The notes under the pieces: generated by a model
The model's database searches: none
The model's input: the letters and a program-made list of their open reading frames with translations, nothing else
Told to the model about the DNA's origin: nothing
Part shown: positions 16,390 to 24,243 of the stretch, one piece after another
Numbering within the stretch: position 1 is the stretch's first letter
How the letters are laid out: the number at the start of each line of letters is the position of its first letter
From: an uncultured Clostridia bacterium
GTDB lineage: Bacteria; Bacillota; Clostridia; TANB77; CAG-508
Length of the DNA stretch: 39,312 bases
Direction of reading: 5' to 3'
NCBI GenBank assembly: GCA_934120395.1
Contig: CAKOTZ010000011.1
Location: forward strand, 1 to 39,312
Position numbers and translations under genes: made by a program

Positions 16390-17625
16390 TTAAACAACAA
16401 TACGAATTAAAATCTTCTTTCCAACACGTACATCACACGGAATTGCCATATCATCCATCTTAAAAATAGTTTTCTTATCTGTAGTTTTAATTCCAGCTTG
16501 TTGAAACATACGACGAATTGCTGAATTTGAAATTCCTATCCTAGATCTACAAATTAATGAAAACATATTCTCACCATCAACAAGCTTAATTTTTTTGAAA
16601 TCTTCATCTTTAAGTTTTTTTGTTGAGAACCTTCTTTCGAAGGATTTACGAGTTGCTTCACCTATCAACATATTATGATGTTGCATTCCAATAAAGAAAG
16701 TAGCAAGTTGCTTTTTAGCTTCATTTGGATTATCTTTTATAAAAGTTTCCAATTCTGCTAAATTTGAATCATTAATAAAGGCAAAGCATTTAAAATATGG
16801 TAAAATTAATTCGTCTTTTATAGACATGAATTTTCCAAACTTTTCGTCATCGGTTTCTAATACGGCAATTGCATTTCCAAATGATTTAGACATCTTCCGT
16901 CCATCATTAGATGTTCCCTCTAGTATAGGTGTCATCAATGCAACTTCCGGAATTATTCCCTTCTTCTCCATTATATCCCGACATTGCATAAAATTGAGAA
17001 GTTGGTCAACTCCACCAATTTCTACGTCAGCCTTTAAAATAAAGGAATCAATCCCCATAAGTGGTCCGTAGCAAACTTCAGCTAAAGAAACTGAAGAACC
17101 GCTTTCCACTCTAGTTTTAAAATCTTTTCTTTGAGTAGCCTGTGTAAGAGACACAAGCTGTAAAAAGCCAAACAATTCAGTTGGGGATAATTTATTAATC
17201 CAAGCAGAATTAAAGCAAATATCTATTTTTTCAAGATCAACAAACATGCTAATTTGCTGCTCGTATGTCTTAAAATTTTCCATAATATCTTCATCTGTTA
17301 ATATAGCTCTTTCCGTATTTCTTCCTGACGGATCTCCTATTCGTGCAGTAAAATCACCTATAATAATGTGAACTTTATGCCCCTTCTTAACAAAAGCCTT
17401 AACCAACATCAAAGGCACTACATGTCCAATGTGAATGTTTGCTGCTGTAGGATCAATTCCAAACTTGATAGTAAGAGTTCTATTTTCCTCTATAAGATTT
17501 GGCAGCTTATCCATATCAATATTTTCGCCTACTTTGTTTTTGATAATTTCTAGCCATTCCGTTGTAGACATTTCTGTCCAATCAGCTTCAGATACATCAA
17601 AAAAAATCCAATCAAACCTTTTCAT
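16390..17625 (-). CDS. Tyrosyl-tRNA synthetase (TyrZ-like), possible self-resistance copy
   Basis: About 411 residues; the Met at codon 4 of the long frame is chosen because AAAGG is well spaced only for it. Class I catalytic core: GIDPTAANIHIGH (HIGH signature near 65), IIGDFTARIGDPSGRN, FNSAWINKL, KADVEIGGVDQLLNF, and GRKMSKSFGN (KMSKS near 244). The C-terminal 60 residues form a degenerate S4-like RNA-binding domain. The usual Tyr-x3-Gln-x2-Asp pocket (Y169/Q173/D176 in the Bacillus enzyme) reads Y-G-P-L-M-G-I-D here, so the amino-group-binding Gln appears replaced by Met. No T-box leader is seen. It is the last gene after Nudix-EPT and the nucleotidyltransferase. A housekeeping role remains possible if it is the only TyrRS in the genome. 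Confidence 0.9.
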   Translation of the reverse strand: MKRFDWIFFDVSEADWTEMSTTEWLEIIKNKVGENIDMDKLPNLIEENRTLTIKFGIDPTAANIHIGHVVPLMLVKAFVKKGHKVHIIIGDFTARIGDPSGRNTERAILTDEDIMENFKTYEQQISMFVDLEKIDICFNSAWINKLSPTELFGFLQLVSLTQATQRKDFKTRVESGSSVSLAEVCYGPLMGIDSFILKADVEIGGVDQLLNFMQCRDIMEKKGIIPEVALMTPILEGTSNDGRKMSKSFGNAIAVLETDDEKFGKFMSIKDELILPYFKCFAFINDSNLAELETFIKDNPNEAKKQLATFFIGMQHHNMLIGEATRKSFERRFSTKKLKDEDFKKIKLVDGENMFSLICRSRIGISNSAIRRMFQQAGIKTTDKKTIFKMDDMAIPCDVRVGKKILIRIVV

Positions 17626-17666
17626 AACGTTCATCCTTTCTTGTCTTTAAGATTTTATAATATACA

Positions 17667-17684
17667 TAAAACACATGTGTTTTA
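17667..17684. repeat. Perfect 18-bp palindrome between the nucleotidyltransferase and TyrRS genes
   Basis: TAAAACACATGTGTTTTA is fully self-complementary. There is no T-tract, so it is not a standard terminator. It may be an operator, a processing hairpin in the mRNA, or chance. Confidence 0.5.
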
Positions 17685-17696
17685 CAATATATACTA

Positions 17697-19064
17697 TTAT
17701 TCAGTCATAGGAAAAATCGAATTAATTTCTTCTTCATTAATGTGCGGAATAATAATATAATTTAATTTGGATTTTTTAAACACTTGTTGCTTTGCCAAAA
17801 AAATAATGTTCTGACTAAATTCCCCAAAAATCATTGTATCTACTCCTAATACATTTTCTCCATAGTCTAGAAGAAATAATTCACAAAAAGTATGAATAAA
17901 CTCTTCTAGTTTCATAAATTTCAAATTATCTTTTTTCTTTTCTGGAAGGAAGTTAATATAATAGTTTAAAGTAATTTTCATCATTATATTCGTAAATTCT
18001 TCCATAAAATTATTTAAAAATGCAACTTTAAAAATATCAGAGCTAAAATAAATTGTACAATCTGTAAATTTGTCTAGATATTTTTGATTTATTTTCGCTT
18101 GTTCAGTATCTGTTCTACTATAAAGTATTTTAGGGCATATATCATCTACTATAAGAATAAATGTTTTATGTGTAATATATGAACTTACTTTTTTCATAAA
18201 ATTAAACACATTCTTTGGATCTGACCTTGCCCAGCAAATTGTAGCTAACTGAGAATCATTCTTAATAGTACCTTTTATTTCAGAAATTATTTTTTTCCTT
18301 TTTAATATCTTTAATATTTCTTCAATATCTATTTCAGTGAACATTTTAATAAATATCCTCAATTCTGAATGGTTTATTGATTTTTTATATTCTAAATGAT
18401 ATTTAAAAAGATTAAAAATTTTTTCATCAGAATAATTTAGAAGTGATTTAAAGAAAAAATTAAAGTTCTTTACAAGCTTTAATGGTTTAGTATTAAAAAT
18501 TATTGTTCCAAAAAGAAGCATTGTGTGAATATCAAGAAGGTAATATTTTTCCTTTCGTTCAATATCATAATGTAAAATATAATAATTATCAATTTTTTCT
18601 TCTTGATATGGAATAATTACTGAGTCTGCAAAACCATAGCATTTCATATAAGGCTTTTTAGTTGAAAGTGAATATTTTCGGTAACTTTTAAAATGCAATT
18701 CGCCTAAAGATGTCCATTCACTAAAAGTATTTTCTGTAATATACTTAACGTTTATTGCATTTCTACCATTCCCATATTGATAACTATAATTTAAAACATT
18801 AATATCATTATCTCTAAAAAGCTTTAATATATGTCTTGGAAAAAGAACATTCATAAATGAAACATCTTTATAAATAATAACTAAAACGTCAATATCACTT
18901 TCTCCATTAAAATACCTACAATAATTTGGAGACACCCGTGCATTTTCAATTGACGCACTACCAGTTATTATTATTGTACTATCATCTCCTACAAGATTTA
19001 AATTTCTTAAAAACTTTAAAACAAACTCCGTAAACTTTGTACCATTATTCATTATCGAATACAT
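17697..19064 (-). CDS. Nucleotidyltransferase-fold protein with a degenerate TyrRS-like C-terminal half
   Basis: About 455 residues; the start after GAGGTGTAAAT is used, giving a 20-base overlap with the upstream Nudix-EPT gene. Residues about 25-110 resemble a pol-beta-type nucleotidyltransferase: IIITGSASIENA (the G-S turn) followed by GESDIDVLVIIY (metal-binding D-x-D at about 57 and 59). Residues 110-260 are of no recognised family. Residues about 273-443 line up by eye with the neighbouring TyrRS: TDTEQAKINQKYLDKF with its TDEDIMENFKTYEQQ, TIYFSSDIFK with ICFNSAWINK, and LEEFIHTFCELF then GVDTMIFGEFSQNIIFLA with its LAEVCYGPLMGID and KADVEIGGVDQLLNF. HIGH and KMSKS are absent. It may nucleotidylate or aminoacylate a small molecule. 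Function is inferred only. Confidence 0.6.
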   Translation of the reverse strand: MYSIMNNGTKFTEFVLKFLRNLNLVGDDSTIIITGSASIENARVSPNYCRYFNGESDIDVLVIIYKDVSFMNVLFPRHILKLFRDNDINVLNYSYQYGNGRNAINVKYITENTFSEWTSLGELHFKSYRKYSLSTKKPYMKCYGFADSVIIPYQEEKIDNYYILHYDIERKEKYYLLDIHTMLLFGTIIFNTKPLKLVKNFNFFFKSLLNYSDEKIFNLFKYHLEYKKSINHSELRIFIKMFTEIDIEEILKILKRKKIISEIKGTIKNDSQLATICWARSDPKNVFNFMKKVSSYITHKTFILIVDDICPKILYSRTDTEQAKINQKYLDKFTDCTIYFSSDIFKVAFLNNFMEEFTNIMMKITLNYYINFLPEKKKDNLKFMKLEEFIHTFCELFLLDYGENVLGVDTMIFGEFSQNIIFLAKQQVFKKSKLNYIIIPHINEEEINSIFPMTE

Positions 19065-20754
19065 ATTTACACCTCGTTTCAAATTCACGTGAAAAATCTG
19101 ATATACTGCTATAACCTCTAAGAAATTGGTCTAAATTTCTAATTTTGAAATTAGTTACTCCCCAATTACTTAAAGCTAAGCACAATGTAGCAGATGAACG
19201 AATATCAAGGCACCAGAAATCGTTAATAGCATCCTCTTTAATGTCAATTTTGCTATTTACATTTACTTTAAGATGTTTTTCATCATATTCGTATGTAAAA
19301 CCACTTAAAAAACTTTCCAGTTGTTTCATATATTCATACCTGTTTTCAAACACTTCATCATAAATCGTAAATTCTTTGCTACATGTTAATAGAAAAACAG
19401 CCATCATTGGTTGCCAATCTGAGCAAATTTTTGGATAAAATCCTGACTCAACATTAATTGTTCCCCTACAATAAAAATTGTTGTAATTGTTAATAATAAT
19501 ATAATTATCTTTCAGATAACAATCAATACCAATTTTTTTTAGAAAATCATAAAAAATATCAAAATCTAATCCATAATTTGCTACAAATTGCACTTTTTGT
19601 TTTGACATTAATTGTGCAATCATCTTAGTTATAATAATATTTCTATCCTCTGGAATCTTTATAGTTAATTTTGTCACCTTGATATTTGGATTACCGATAA
19701 TTCGAATTATTCTTTTTTCTTTTTCAAACTCAATATGGTAACCAATTTGCTCAATGACATTAACTAAAAATACTATTTCAGGTTCAATTGAAACATTGGT
19801 AATGCATGTTTCGTAAGTGTTTAACAATGCTAAATAGCATGCTATAGAAGTACCCGAAAATGACGGAAACGGTAATTCGACAAATACATCTTCAGAAATT
19901 CCTATATATTCAAAATAATAAGAATTACTAATTCTTTCTACACGAATTCCTAATGATTCCATAATCATAACATAAAGTTCAATAGGTCTTTTTCCTATTT
20001 GACACCCTGTTGGTTTTCCCTTCATAACTACCTTTTTGTGTTTAAACACTAAAAGGGGTAGCATATTTACAATAGACCAACATTTTGACATATCCTTCTG
20101 CTTAATTACAAAATATCCATCTGAATTGCCTTTATCTGATTCAATCATCTCATTCATAAAATATGTATCTAAAATATTTGGCTGATTCGTAATTTTTATA
20201 TTTTTATGAAGAATCTTTAATGGTGCAATACGTGAATATGCATGTTTCGAACCAATTCCTTCATGAGAATTGAGGTTTTCAACATTCACATTGTCAGCAC
20301 TGATTAGGCAAATATCTTTCTTAATTAACAAACTTATTTTTATTAAAAGTTGTCTATATTGTTCAAATAAATCCATTGTATTAAGATTTTCTAAATCTAC
20401 CCATTTGTAGTTCTTAAAGTTAGTAGCCAATGTAACATCGATTTTACATGTAATTCCAAGGAAAAAAGTAACAGATTTTTTCACCATAATTTCATTTTCC
20501 TTACATGTATATACCATTGTATATTTATATTTTTTTGTGTCTAAAATAAAATTTAATGTTATTCCTGTTTCTTCAAATAATTCTCGTTTAGCAGCCACAA
20601 TATCTACTTCTTCAAATTCTACATGTCCTTTTGGGAATCCCCAATGTCCTTCTGGATGTTGAATCATTAAAACTTTCCGCCCTATATAGGATATAGGAAT
20701 AATTCCCGCACATCTAATAGTGTTTGGATTTTTTTTAATTGTCAATGTACGCAT
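19045..20754 (-). CDS. Nudix hydrolase fused to a MurA-like enolpyruvyl transferase
   Basis: 569 residues in two modules. Residues 10-150 are a Nudix domain with a perfect box at 43-65 (G-x5-E-x7-REL-x-EE-x-G, reading GHVEFEEVDIVAAKRELFEE). Residues about 155-565 form a two-lobed EPSP/MurA-type domain: SKHAYSRI (Lys170, like MurA Lys22), PTGCQIGKRPIEL (Cys251, like Cys115), LPFPSFSGTS, EPEIVFL, YPKICSDWQPMMA (Asp446, like Asp305), VFENRYEYMKQL, and LDIRSSATLCLA (Arg519, like Arg397). All key residues remain, so it should be an active PEP-dependent enolpyruvyl transferase. NikO/PolA-type enzymes use such chemistry on UMP in nucleoside antibiotic pathways. The Nudix half may trim a nucleotide intermediate. 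A housekeeping MurA would not carry it. Confidence 0.85.
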   Translation of the reverse strand: MRTLTIKKNPNTIRCAGIIPISYIGRKVLMIQHPEGHWGFPKGHVEFEEVDIVAAKRELFEETGITLNFILDTKKYKYTMVYTCKENEIMVKKSVTFFLGITCKIDVTLATNFKNYKWVDLENLNTMDLFEQYRQLLIKISLLIKKDICLISADNVNVENLNSHEGIGSKHAYSRIAPLKILHKNIKITNQPNILDTYFMNEMIESDKGNSDGYFVIKQKDMSKCWSIVNMLPLLVFKHKKVVMKGKPTGCQIGKRPIELYVMIMESLGIRVERISNSYYFEYIGISEDVFVELPFPSFSGTSIACYLALLNTYETCITNVSIEPEIVFLVNVIEQIGYHIEFEKEKRIIRIIGNPNIKVTKLTIKIPEDRNIIITKMIAQLMSKQKVQFVANYGLDFDIFYDFLKKIGIDCYLKDNYIIINNYNNFYCRGTINVESGFYPKICSDWQPMMAVFLLTCSKEFTIYDEVFENRYEYMKQLESFLSGFTYEYDEKHLKVNVNSKIDIKEDAINDFWCLDIRSSATLCLALSNWGVTNFKIRNLDQFLRGYSSISDFSREFETRCKYVFDNE

Positions 20755-20820
20755 TATTAATGTCTCCCCCTTCTAATAAGAATTCAGGTTATTAAATTAT
20801 GTAAATTTCATTTAACCGAT

Positions 20821-20849
20821 ATTATATTATATAATTCATTTTATGTCAA
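20821..20849 (-). promoter_or_regulatory. Consensus sigma-A promoter of the Nudix-EPT / nucleotidyltransferase / TyrRS operon
   Basis: TTGACA (20844-20849), a 17-base spacer, then TATAAT (20821-20826) on the minus strand: all twelve consensus positions match. The leader is about 60 bases, with RBS GGGGGAG before the ATG. The spacer and leader contain no obvious operator. Confidence 0.85.
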
Positions 20850-20891
20850 CAGTAATATATTGAACTTTATTATGTTAAAATACATGTTTTG

Positions 20892-21902
20892 TCATATGTT
20901 TTCATATTTTATTGTATATTTATTATTATTGTATGTTACTATTGCATCTCCACCGGTTATAAATGTATTAAATGGTCTTACGTGTCCAAAATCACAATTT
21001 GATATTATTGGTACATTATACTTTGATAATGTTTTCAATAATAATTCATTTTGTTGACTTAAAAATTGTTGATTTAAAGTTATTTTTCCCCTTCCAATCA
21101 TAAAACCTTTTGCATTTTTAAACCAATCATGTTTATCCATGTTTTTTAATGTTTTTTCCAAATCACTAATATCCATAGCACAATTTTCAATAAACCATAT
21201 TATATTATCATGATTTTTATTATATTCATTCATTTTGTCATAATTAGTATTTACTATATTTTTAATTACGTCCAAACAGCCTCCTAATAAGGTACCTCTT
21301 ACTGAAAAATTTCTAAGTCCAGTTAGTTCAATTAATTTAGACGGCGTATCCAAATTATATCCATACAATTCTTTTCCTTTTATTTTTTTAAAAGATTTGA
21401 TCTCAAAAAAATCCTGTGAATTCTGCTCAAGCATATTTCCTTTAAGTAATTCAAAATTGTCATATAATGTTTTATCCCAATTATTATATCCAAATGATGG
21501 AAAACAAGGAGCATAGTAAGTCCTCCAATCAGATAGTATTTGCAAAAGAAACGTCAAAATAGAATTGTCAGAAAAGCCTTGAAAAATCTTTTCTTTTTGT
21601 TTTTCCAATTTTAATTTATCAAAATTTATATATTTTATAATGTTTATTTCTGTTTCACCACCATTTGCAGCAATAACTGTATCAATAGTATCATCTAGCA
21701 ATGCTTTTTCAACTTCTAACGCTTTTTCTTTATATTCATTATCGCTATAATCATTTATCATATTAACTGTTTTCCCTAGTGTAACAGTAATTCCCATATT
21801 ATTAAAATTTTTTATTGCATTTTCTAATCTTAGTTTATCTCCATCATTGAAAATTGAATCAGATGGAGCTGTTACAAAAATATTATCTTTCAAAAATTTC
21901 AT
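20892..21902 (-). CDS. S66 peptidase, MccF-like (self-immunity) or LD-carboxypeptidase
   Basis: 336 residues, complete S66 fold. N-terminal NIFVTAPSDSIFND and MGITVTLGKTVN, then IAANGGETEINIIKYINFD. Triad: nucleophile Ser111 in FQGFSDNS, Glu239 in IWFIENCAMD, His307 in DFGHVRPFNTF. The GFSD and ENCAMD elements and the length are closer to the MccF branch than to LdcA. MccF cleaves the amide between an amino acid and a nucleotide sulfamate/phosphoramidate, protecting microcin C producers; LdcA trims muropeptides. Its position directly upstream of enolpyruvyl transferase, nucleotidyltransferase and TyrRS genes favours an immunity role. It has RBS AAGGAG with a somewhat long spacing to ATG. I see no clear promoter. 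Confidence 0.85.
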   Translation of the reverse strand: MKFLKDNIFVTAPSDSIFNDGDKLRLENAIKNFNNMGITVTLGKTVNMINDYSDNEYKEKALEVEKALLDDTIDTVIAANGGETEINIIKYINFDKLKLEKQKEKIFQGFSDNSILTFLLQILSDWRTYYAPCFPSFGYNNWDKTLYDNFELLKGNMLEQNSQDFFEIKSFKKIKGKELYGYNLDTPSKLIELTGLRNFSVRGTLLGGCLDVIKNIVNTNYDKMNEYNKNHDNIIWFIENCAMDISDLEKTLKNMDKHDWFKNAKGFMIGRGKITLNQQFLSQQNELLLKTLSKYNVPIISNCDFGHVRPFNTFITGGDAIVTYNNNKYTIKYENI

Positions 21903-21957
21903 AATAAACTTTTCTCCTTAATTTTATTTTCGACACATGGCATATTTTTACATGACA

Positions 21958-22053
21958 TGCCTGCTCTAATTTAAGCATTAGCAATAAATGTAGAAACATA
22001 TACCCATTAAAATCTCGTCTAGATAATACCAAATTCGTCTTTGAAAAGCAACA
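21958..22053 (-). pseudogene. Possible transposase scrap upstream of the MccF-like gene
   Basis: A minus-strand frame without a start reads CCFSKTNLVLSRRDFNGY, then MFLHLLLMLKLEQ. The pattern of a basic turn, GYMFLH and a hydrophobic helix recalls the C-terminal end of IS4-type transposases. The frame runs on into the mccF-like start, so it is not an expressed gene. The resemblance is weak, and the rest of the gap (21903-22062) shows nothing else. Confidence 0.2.
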
Positions 22054-22061
22054 TAGTTTAT

Positions 22062-22106
22062 AAAAAAATAAGATTCAAGTTAAAAATATTTCTTGAATCT
22101 TATTTT
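22062..22106 (-). terminator. Terminator of the FxLYD-like membrane protein gene
   Basis: AAAATAAGATTCAAG (22065-22079) pairs perfectly with CTTGAATCTTATTTT (22092-22106), followed on the minus strand by more T. It forms the upstream edge of the MccF/TyrRS block. Confidence 0.85.
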
Positions 22107-22124
22107 AAAAATTATTATACAGTT

Positions 22125-22598
22125 CTAAAGTGCACTTTGAATCAAAATAAGTGCAACCAAAATTCCAATTCCTAAATATGTAGTATTAATTGTTCTTCCA
22201 TCTGTGCCTTCTATTTGATTTACTTCTGTAATTACATATCTAGCAACTCCTTGTAACTTAAAATCTACATTAAATTTTTTCTTTTCTCCATCTTTTAAAT
22301 TACTAATATCTATATACTTAGTTCCCATAAGTTGGTCTCTTTGATTATAAAAATCAATTTTTAAATATTTATTTTCTTCACTTGCATTTTCTTTTTTACT
22401 TACTTCTCCACTAATTTGTCCATTAGCATTTGTACTTTTGGCTTCTTGAATATTTACATCATAATTTACTGTTTCAATATTGTTACTTGCTAATGTTTCG
22501 TAATTCGCTTTTAAACAATATTCAATAACAAGATTCGAAATAAGATAAAACGCAATAAAAATAATTAAATATTTTAAAAACGTTTTCATTCTTCCCAT
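22125..22598 (-). CDS. Small membrane protein with an extracytoplasmic FxLYD-like domain
   Basis: About 157 residues from MGRMKTFLKYLIIFIAFYLI, chosen because GGAGGTTCCTT precedes it. There is an N-terminal membrane helix (about 6-24), an external domain of about 105 residues, and a C-terminal helix (YLGIGILVALILIQSAL). The external part contains VNYDVNIQEAKSTNANGQIS, KYLKIDFYNQRDQLMGTKYI and LKDGEKKKFNVDFKLQGVAR, the strand pattern of FxLYD/DUF3426-like domains that often accompany cell-envelope enzymes. It follows the GT-C gene by about 90 bases and precedes a strong terminator, so it is probably the last gene of the glycosylation operon. Function unknown. Confidence 0.65.
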   Translation of the reverse strand: MGRMKTFLKYLIIFIAFYLISNLVIEYCLKANYETLASNNIETVNYDVNIQEAKSTNANGQISGEVSKKENASEENKYLKIDFYNQRDQLMGTKYIDISNLKDGEKKKFNVDFKLQGVARYVITEVNQIEGTDGRTINTTYLGIGILVALILIQSAL

Positions 22599-22686
22599 AA
22601 GGAACCTCCATTCTAACTGGGAATTTTCTGTGATTATTTCTCCCAACTATTAATTATTATACTACAGTAAACATAAAAAGTAAATA

Positions 22687-24243
22687 TTAACTTATTTTTC
22701 TTTCTTCAATAATTTTTTCTAGTTGCATTGCTGCATACGGGAATAGCAGTATAACATACATTAAAACATATAAGGATTTTGTTTCCCATACTAGATGAAA
22801 TATAAATCCTCCAATAAAAATTATAGCTAAAATTGCCTGCTCTGGTTTTACTGTTTTTATATTTTTTATAAAATATATTGCAGACAATAGATAAATTAAA
22901 ATTTGAAAAATATCCAAATATTTAGTTATCACTTTATTAATTTTACCAGAATATAAACTAACAAGCCATTTATTGTTATCAACTTTATTCTTTATATTTT
23001 CATCATCCTGGTATTTATCTAATGGTTCATTCACCCATATACTTTGATATGTAGGTTCTAACCAAGTTGAAGTTATTTTCAATGTAAAAAAGTGTATCAT
23101 TTTACTTGGATTATGTAAAAATTCTCCAACTCTTTGACTTATCCATGCTACAGCTGTTGCCTTTGTCTTTTGTTCATTCATACTATTAGTGTAATATAAA
23201 TACTTAGTTGCTCCACTATACCATCCAGGCATTCTTCCATTGCTTCCTCCGTCTATTCCCATAAAAACAAAGCAAATCATCGGAATTCCTCCACTAAGTT
23301 CAATATTGCTTCTTCTTTCCGCTATAAATCTTACAGCACCGTTTAATACGCTAACACTAACAATCATTCCTAGCATAACAGTAATTATTGCTTTATCCCA
23401 TTTTTTCATTAATTCCAGCAATAATACTATTAATATTCCAACAAAAAATATCTTTAAATTTGATTTCATAATAATTGCAAATGCAATTGTTAACATAGCT
23501 CCAATAGCAATTGGAAGCTCTCTTTTGTCTAGCCATAACAATGTTAAATATATTGCCATTACTCCTAGGGCCAGTCCTAACAAATTGCCATATACAAATG
23601 TTACCATTAAAACTAAAGGTATAAACATTACCGATATTATTAAGACTAATTTACTTACTAGTTCTTTATGAAATATTATATCTGTAATTTTGTATAAAAA
23701 GTATATAATTGTCATAACAGAAATAACATTTATCATTCGCATAGCAAAAACTGCACCACTAGAAAATATTCTAATAAGTACTTCTAATAAATTAACAACT
23801 CCAATTTGATATGGATATAATCCTAGATAGTGTCCTCTAATTAAATCCTCAAAATTTCCATCAATGAATTTCAGAGCGGACTGAAAAACAATTTCTTGGT
23901 CAGCTCTAACCGGTATCAAATCATTTGCTATACAATTCCACAAGGTTCCCAGAATAAATACAAATCCTAAACTTATGCCTATAACCTGTTTACTCGTTAG
24001 CTTTTTTGCAATTTTAAGTTCTGCTATTAGCACCAATATAAATATACAAATGCCTACTATATTAATAAATATATTATCTGCGACAACTTCCATTCCTTCT
24101 GCTTCTATATAGTATAAATCCTGCATATCAACCGTTATTATTAAAGCCATTATTCCTAACATTGCTAGTATAATAAACATTACTACATACAAAGCTTGTA
24201 ATAAAAAATTTACTATTTTTTCATTTGAAATTTTCTTATTCAT
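22687..24243 (-). CDS. Multi-membrane-spanning GT-C-type glycosyltransferase
   Basis: 518 residues with about ten to twelve hydrophobic helices. The first external loop carries charged residues (residues about 105-135, NDLIPVRADQEIVFQSALKF and GHYLGLYPYQIG), in the place where PMT/ArnT/GT39-type enzymes carry the catalytic Asp. A large soluble insertion lies around residues 335-430 (GSNGRMPGWYSGATKYLYYT, WLEPTYQSIWVNEPLDKYQD). Such enzymes use polyprenyl-phosphate sugars outside the membrane, the type of donor the neighbouring GT2 makes. The gene starts inside the 3' end of that GT2 gene (8-base overlap). The acceptor is unknown; it could be a wall polymer or glycoprotein. Confidence 0.75.
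   Translation of the reverse strand: MNKKISNEKIVNFLLQALYVVMFIILAMLGIMALIITVDMQDLYYIEAEGMEVVADNIFINIVGICIFILVLIAELKIAKKLTSKQVIGISLGFVFILGTLWNCIANDLIPVRADQEIVFQSALKFIDGNFEDLIRGHYLGLYPYQIGVVNLLEVLIRIFSSGAVFAMRMINVISVMTIIYFLYKITDIIFHKELVSKLVLIISVMFIPLVLMVTFVYGNLLGLALGVMAIYLTLLWLDKRELPIAIGAMLTIAFAIIMKSNLKIFFVGILIVLLLELMKKWDKAIITVMLGMIVSVSVLNGAVRFIAERRSNIELSGGIPMICFVFMGIDGGSNGRMPGWYSGATKYLYYTNSMNEQKTKATAVAWISQRVGEFLHNPSKMIHFFTLKITSTWLEPTYQSIWVNEPLDKYQDDENIKNKVDNNKWLVSLYSGKINKVITKYLDIFQILIYLLSAIYFIKNIKTVKPEQAILAIIFIGGFIFHLVWETKSLYVLMYVILLFPYAAMQLEKIIEERKIS

Noticed and set aside
17626..17696. T-box leader before the TyrRS gene
   Set aside because: The gap is only about 70 bases and lacks a T-box consensus and specifier stem.
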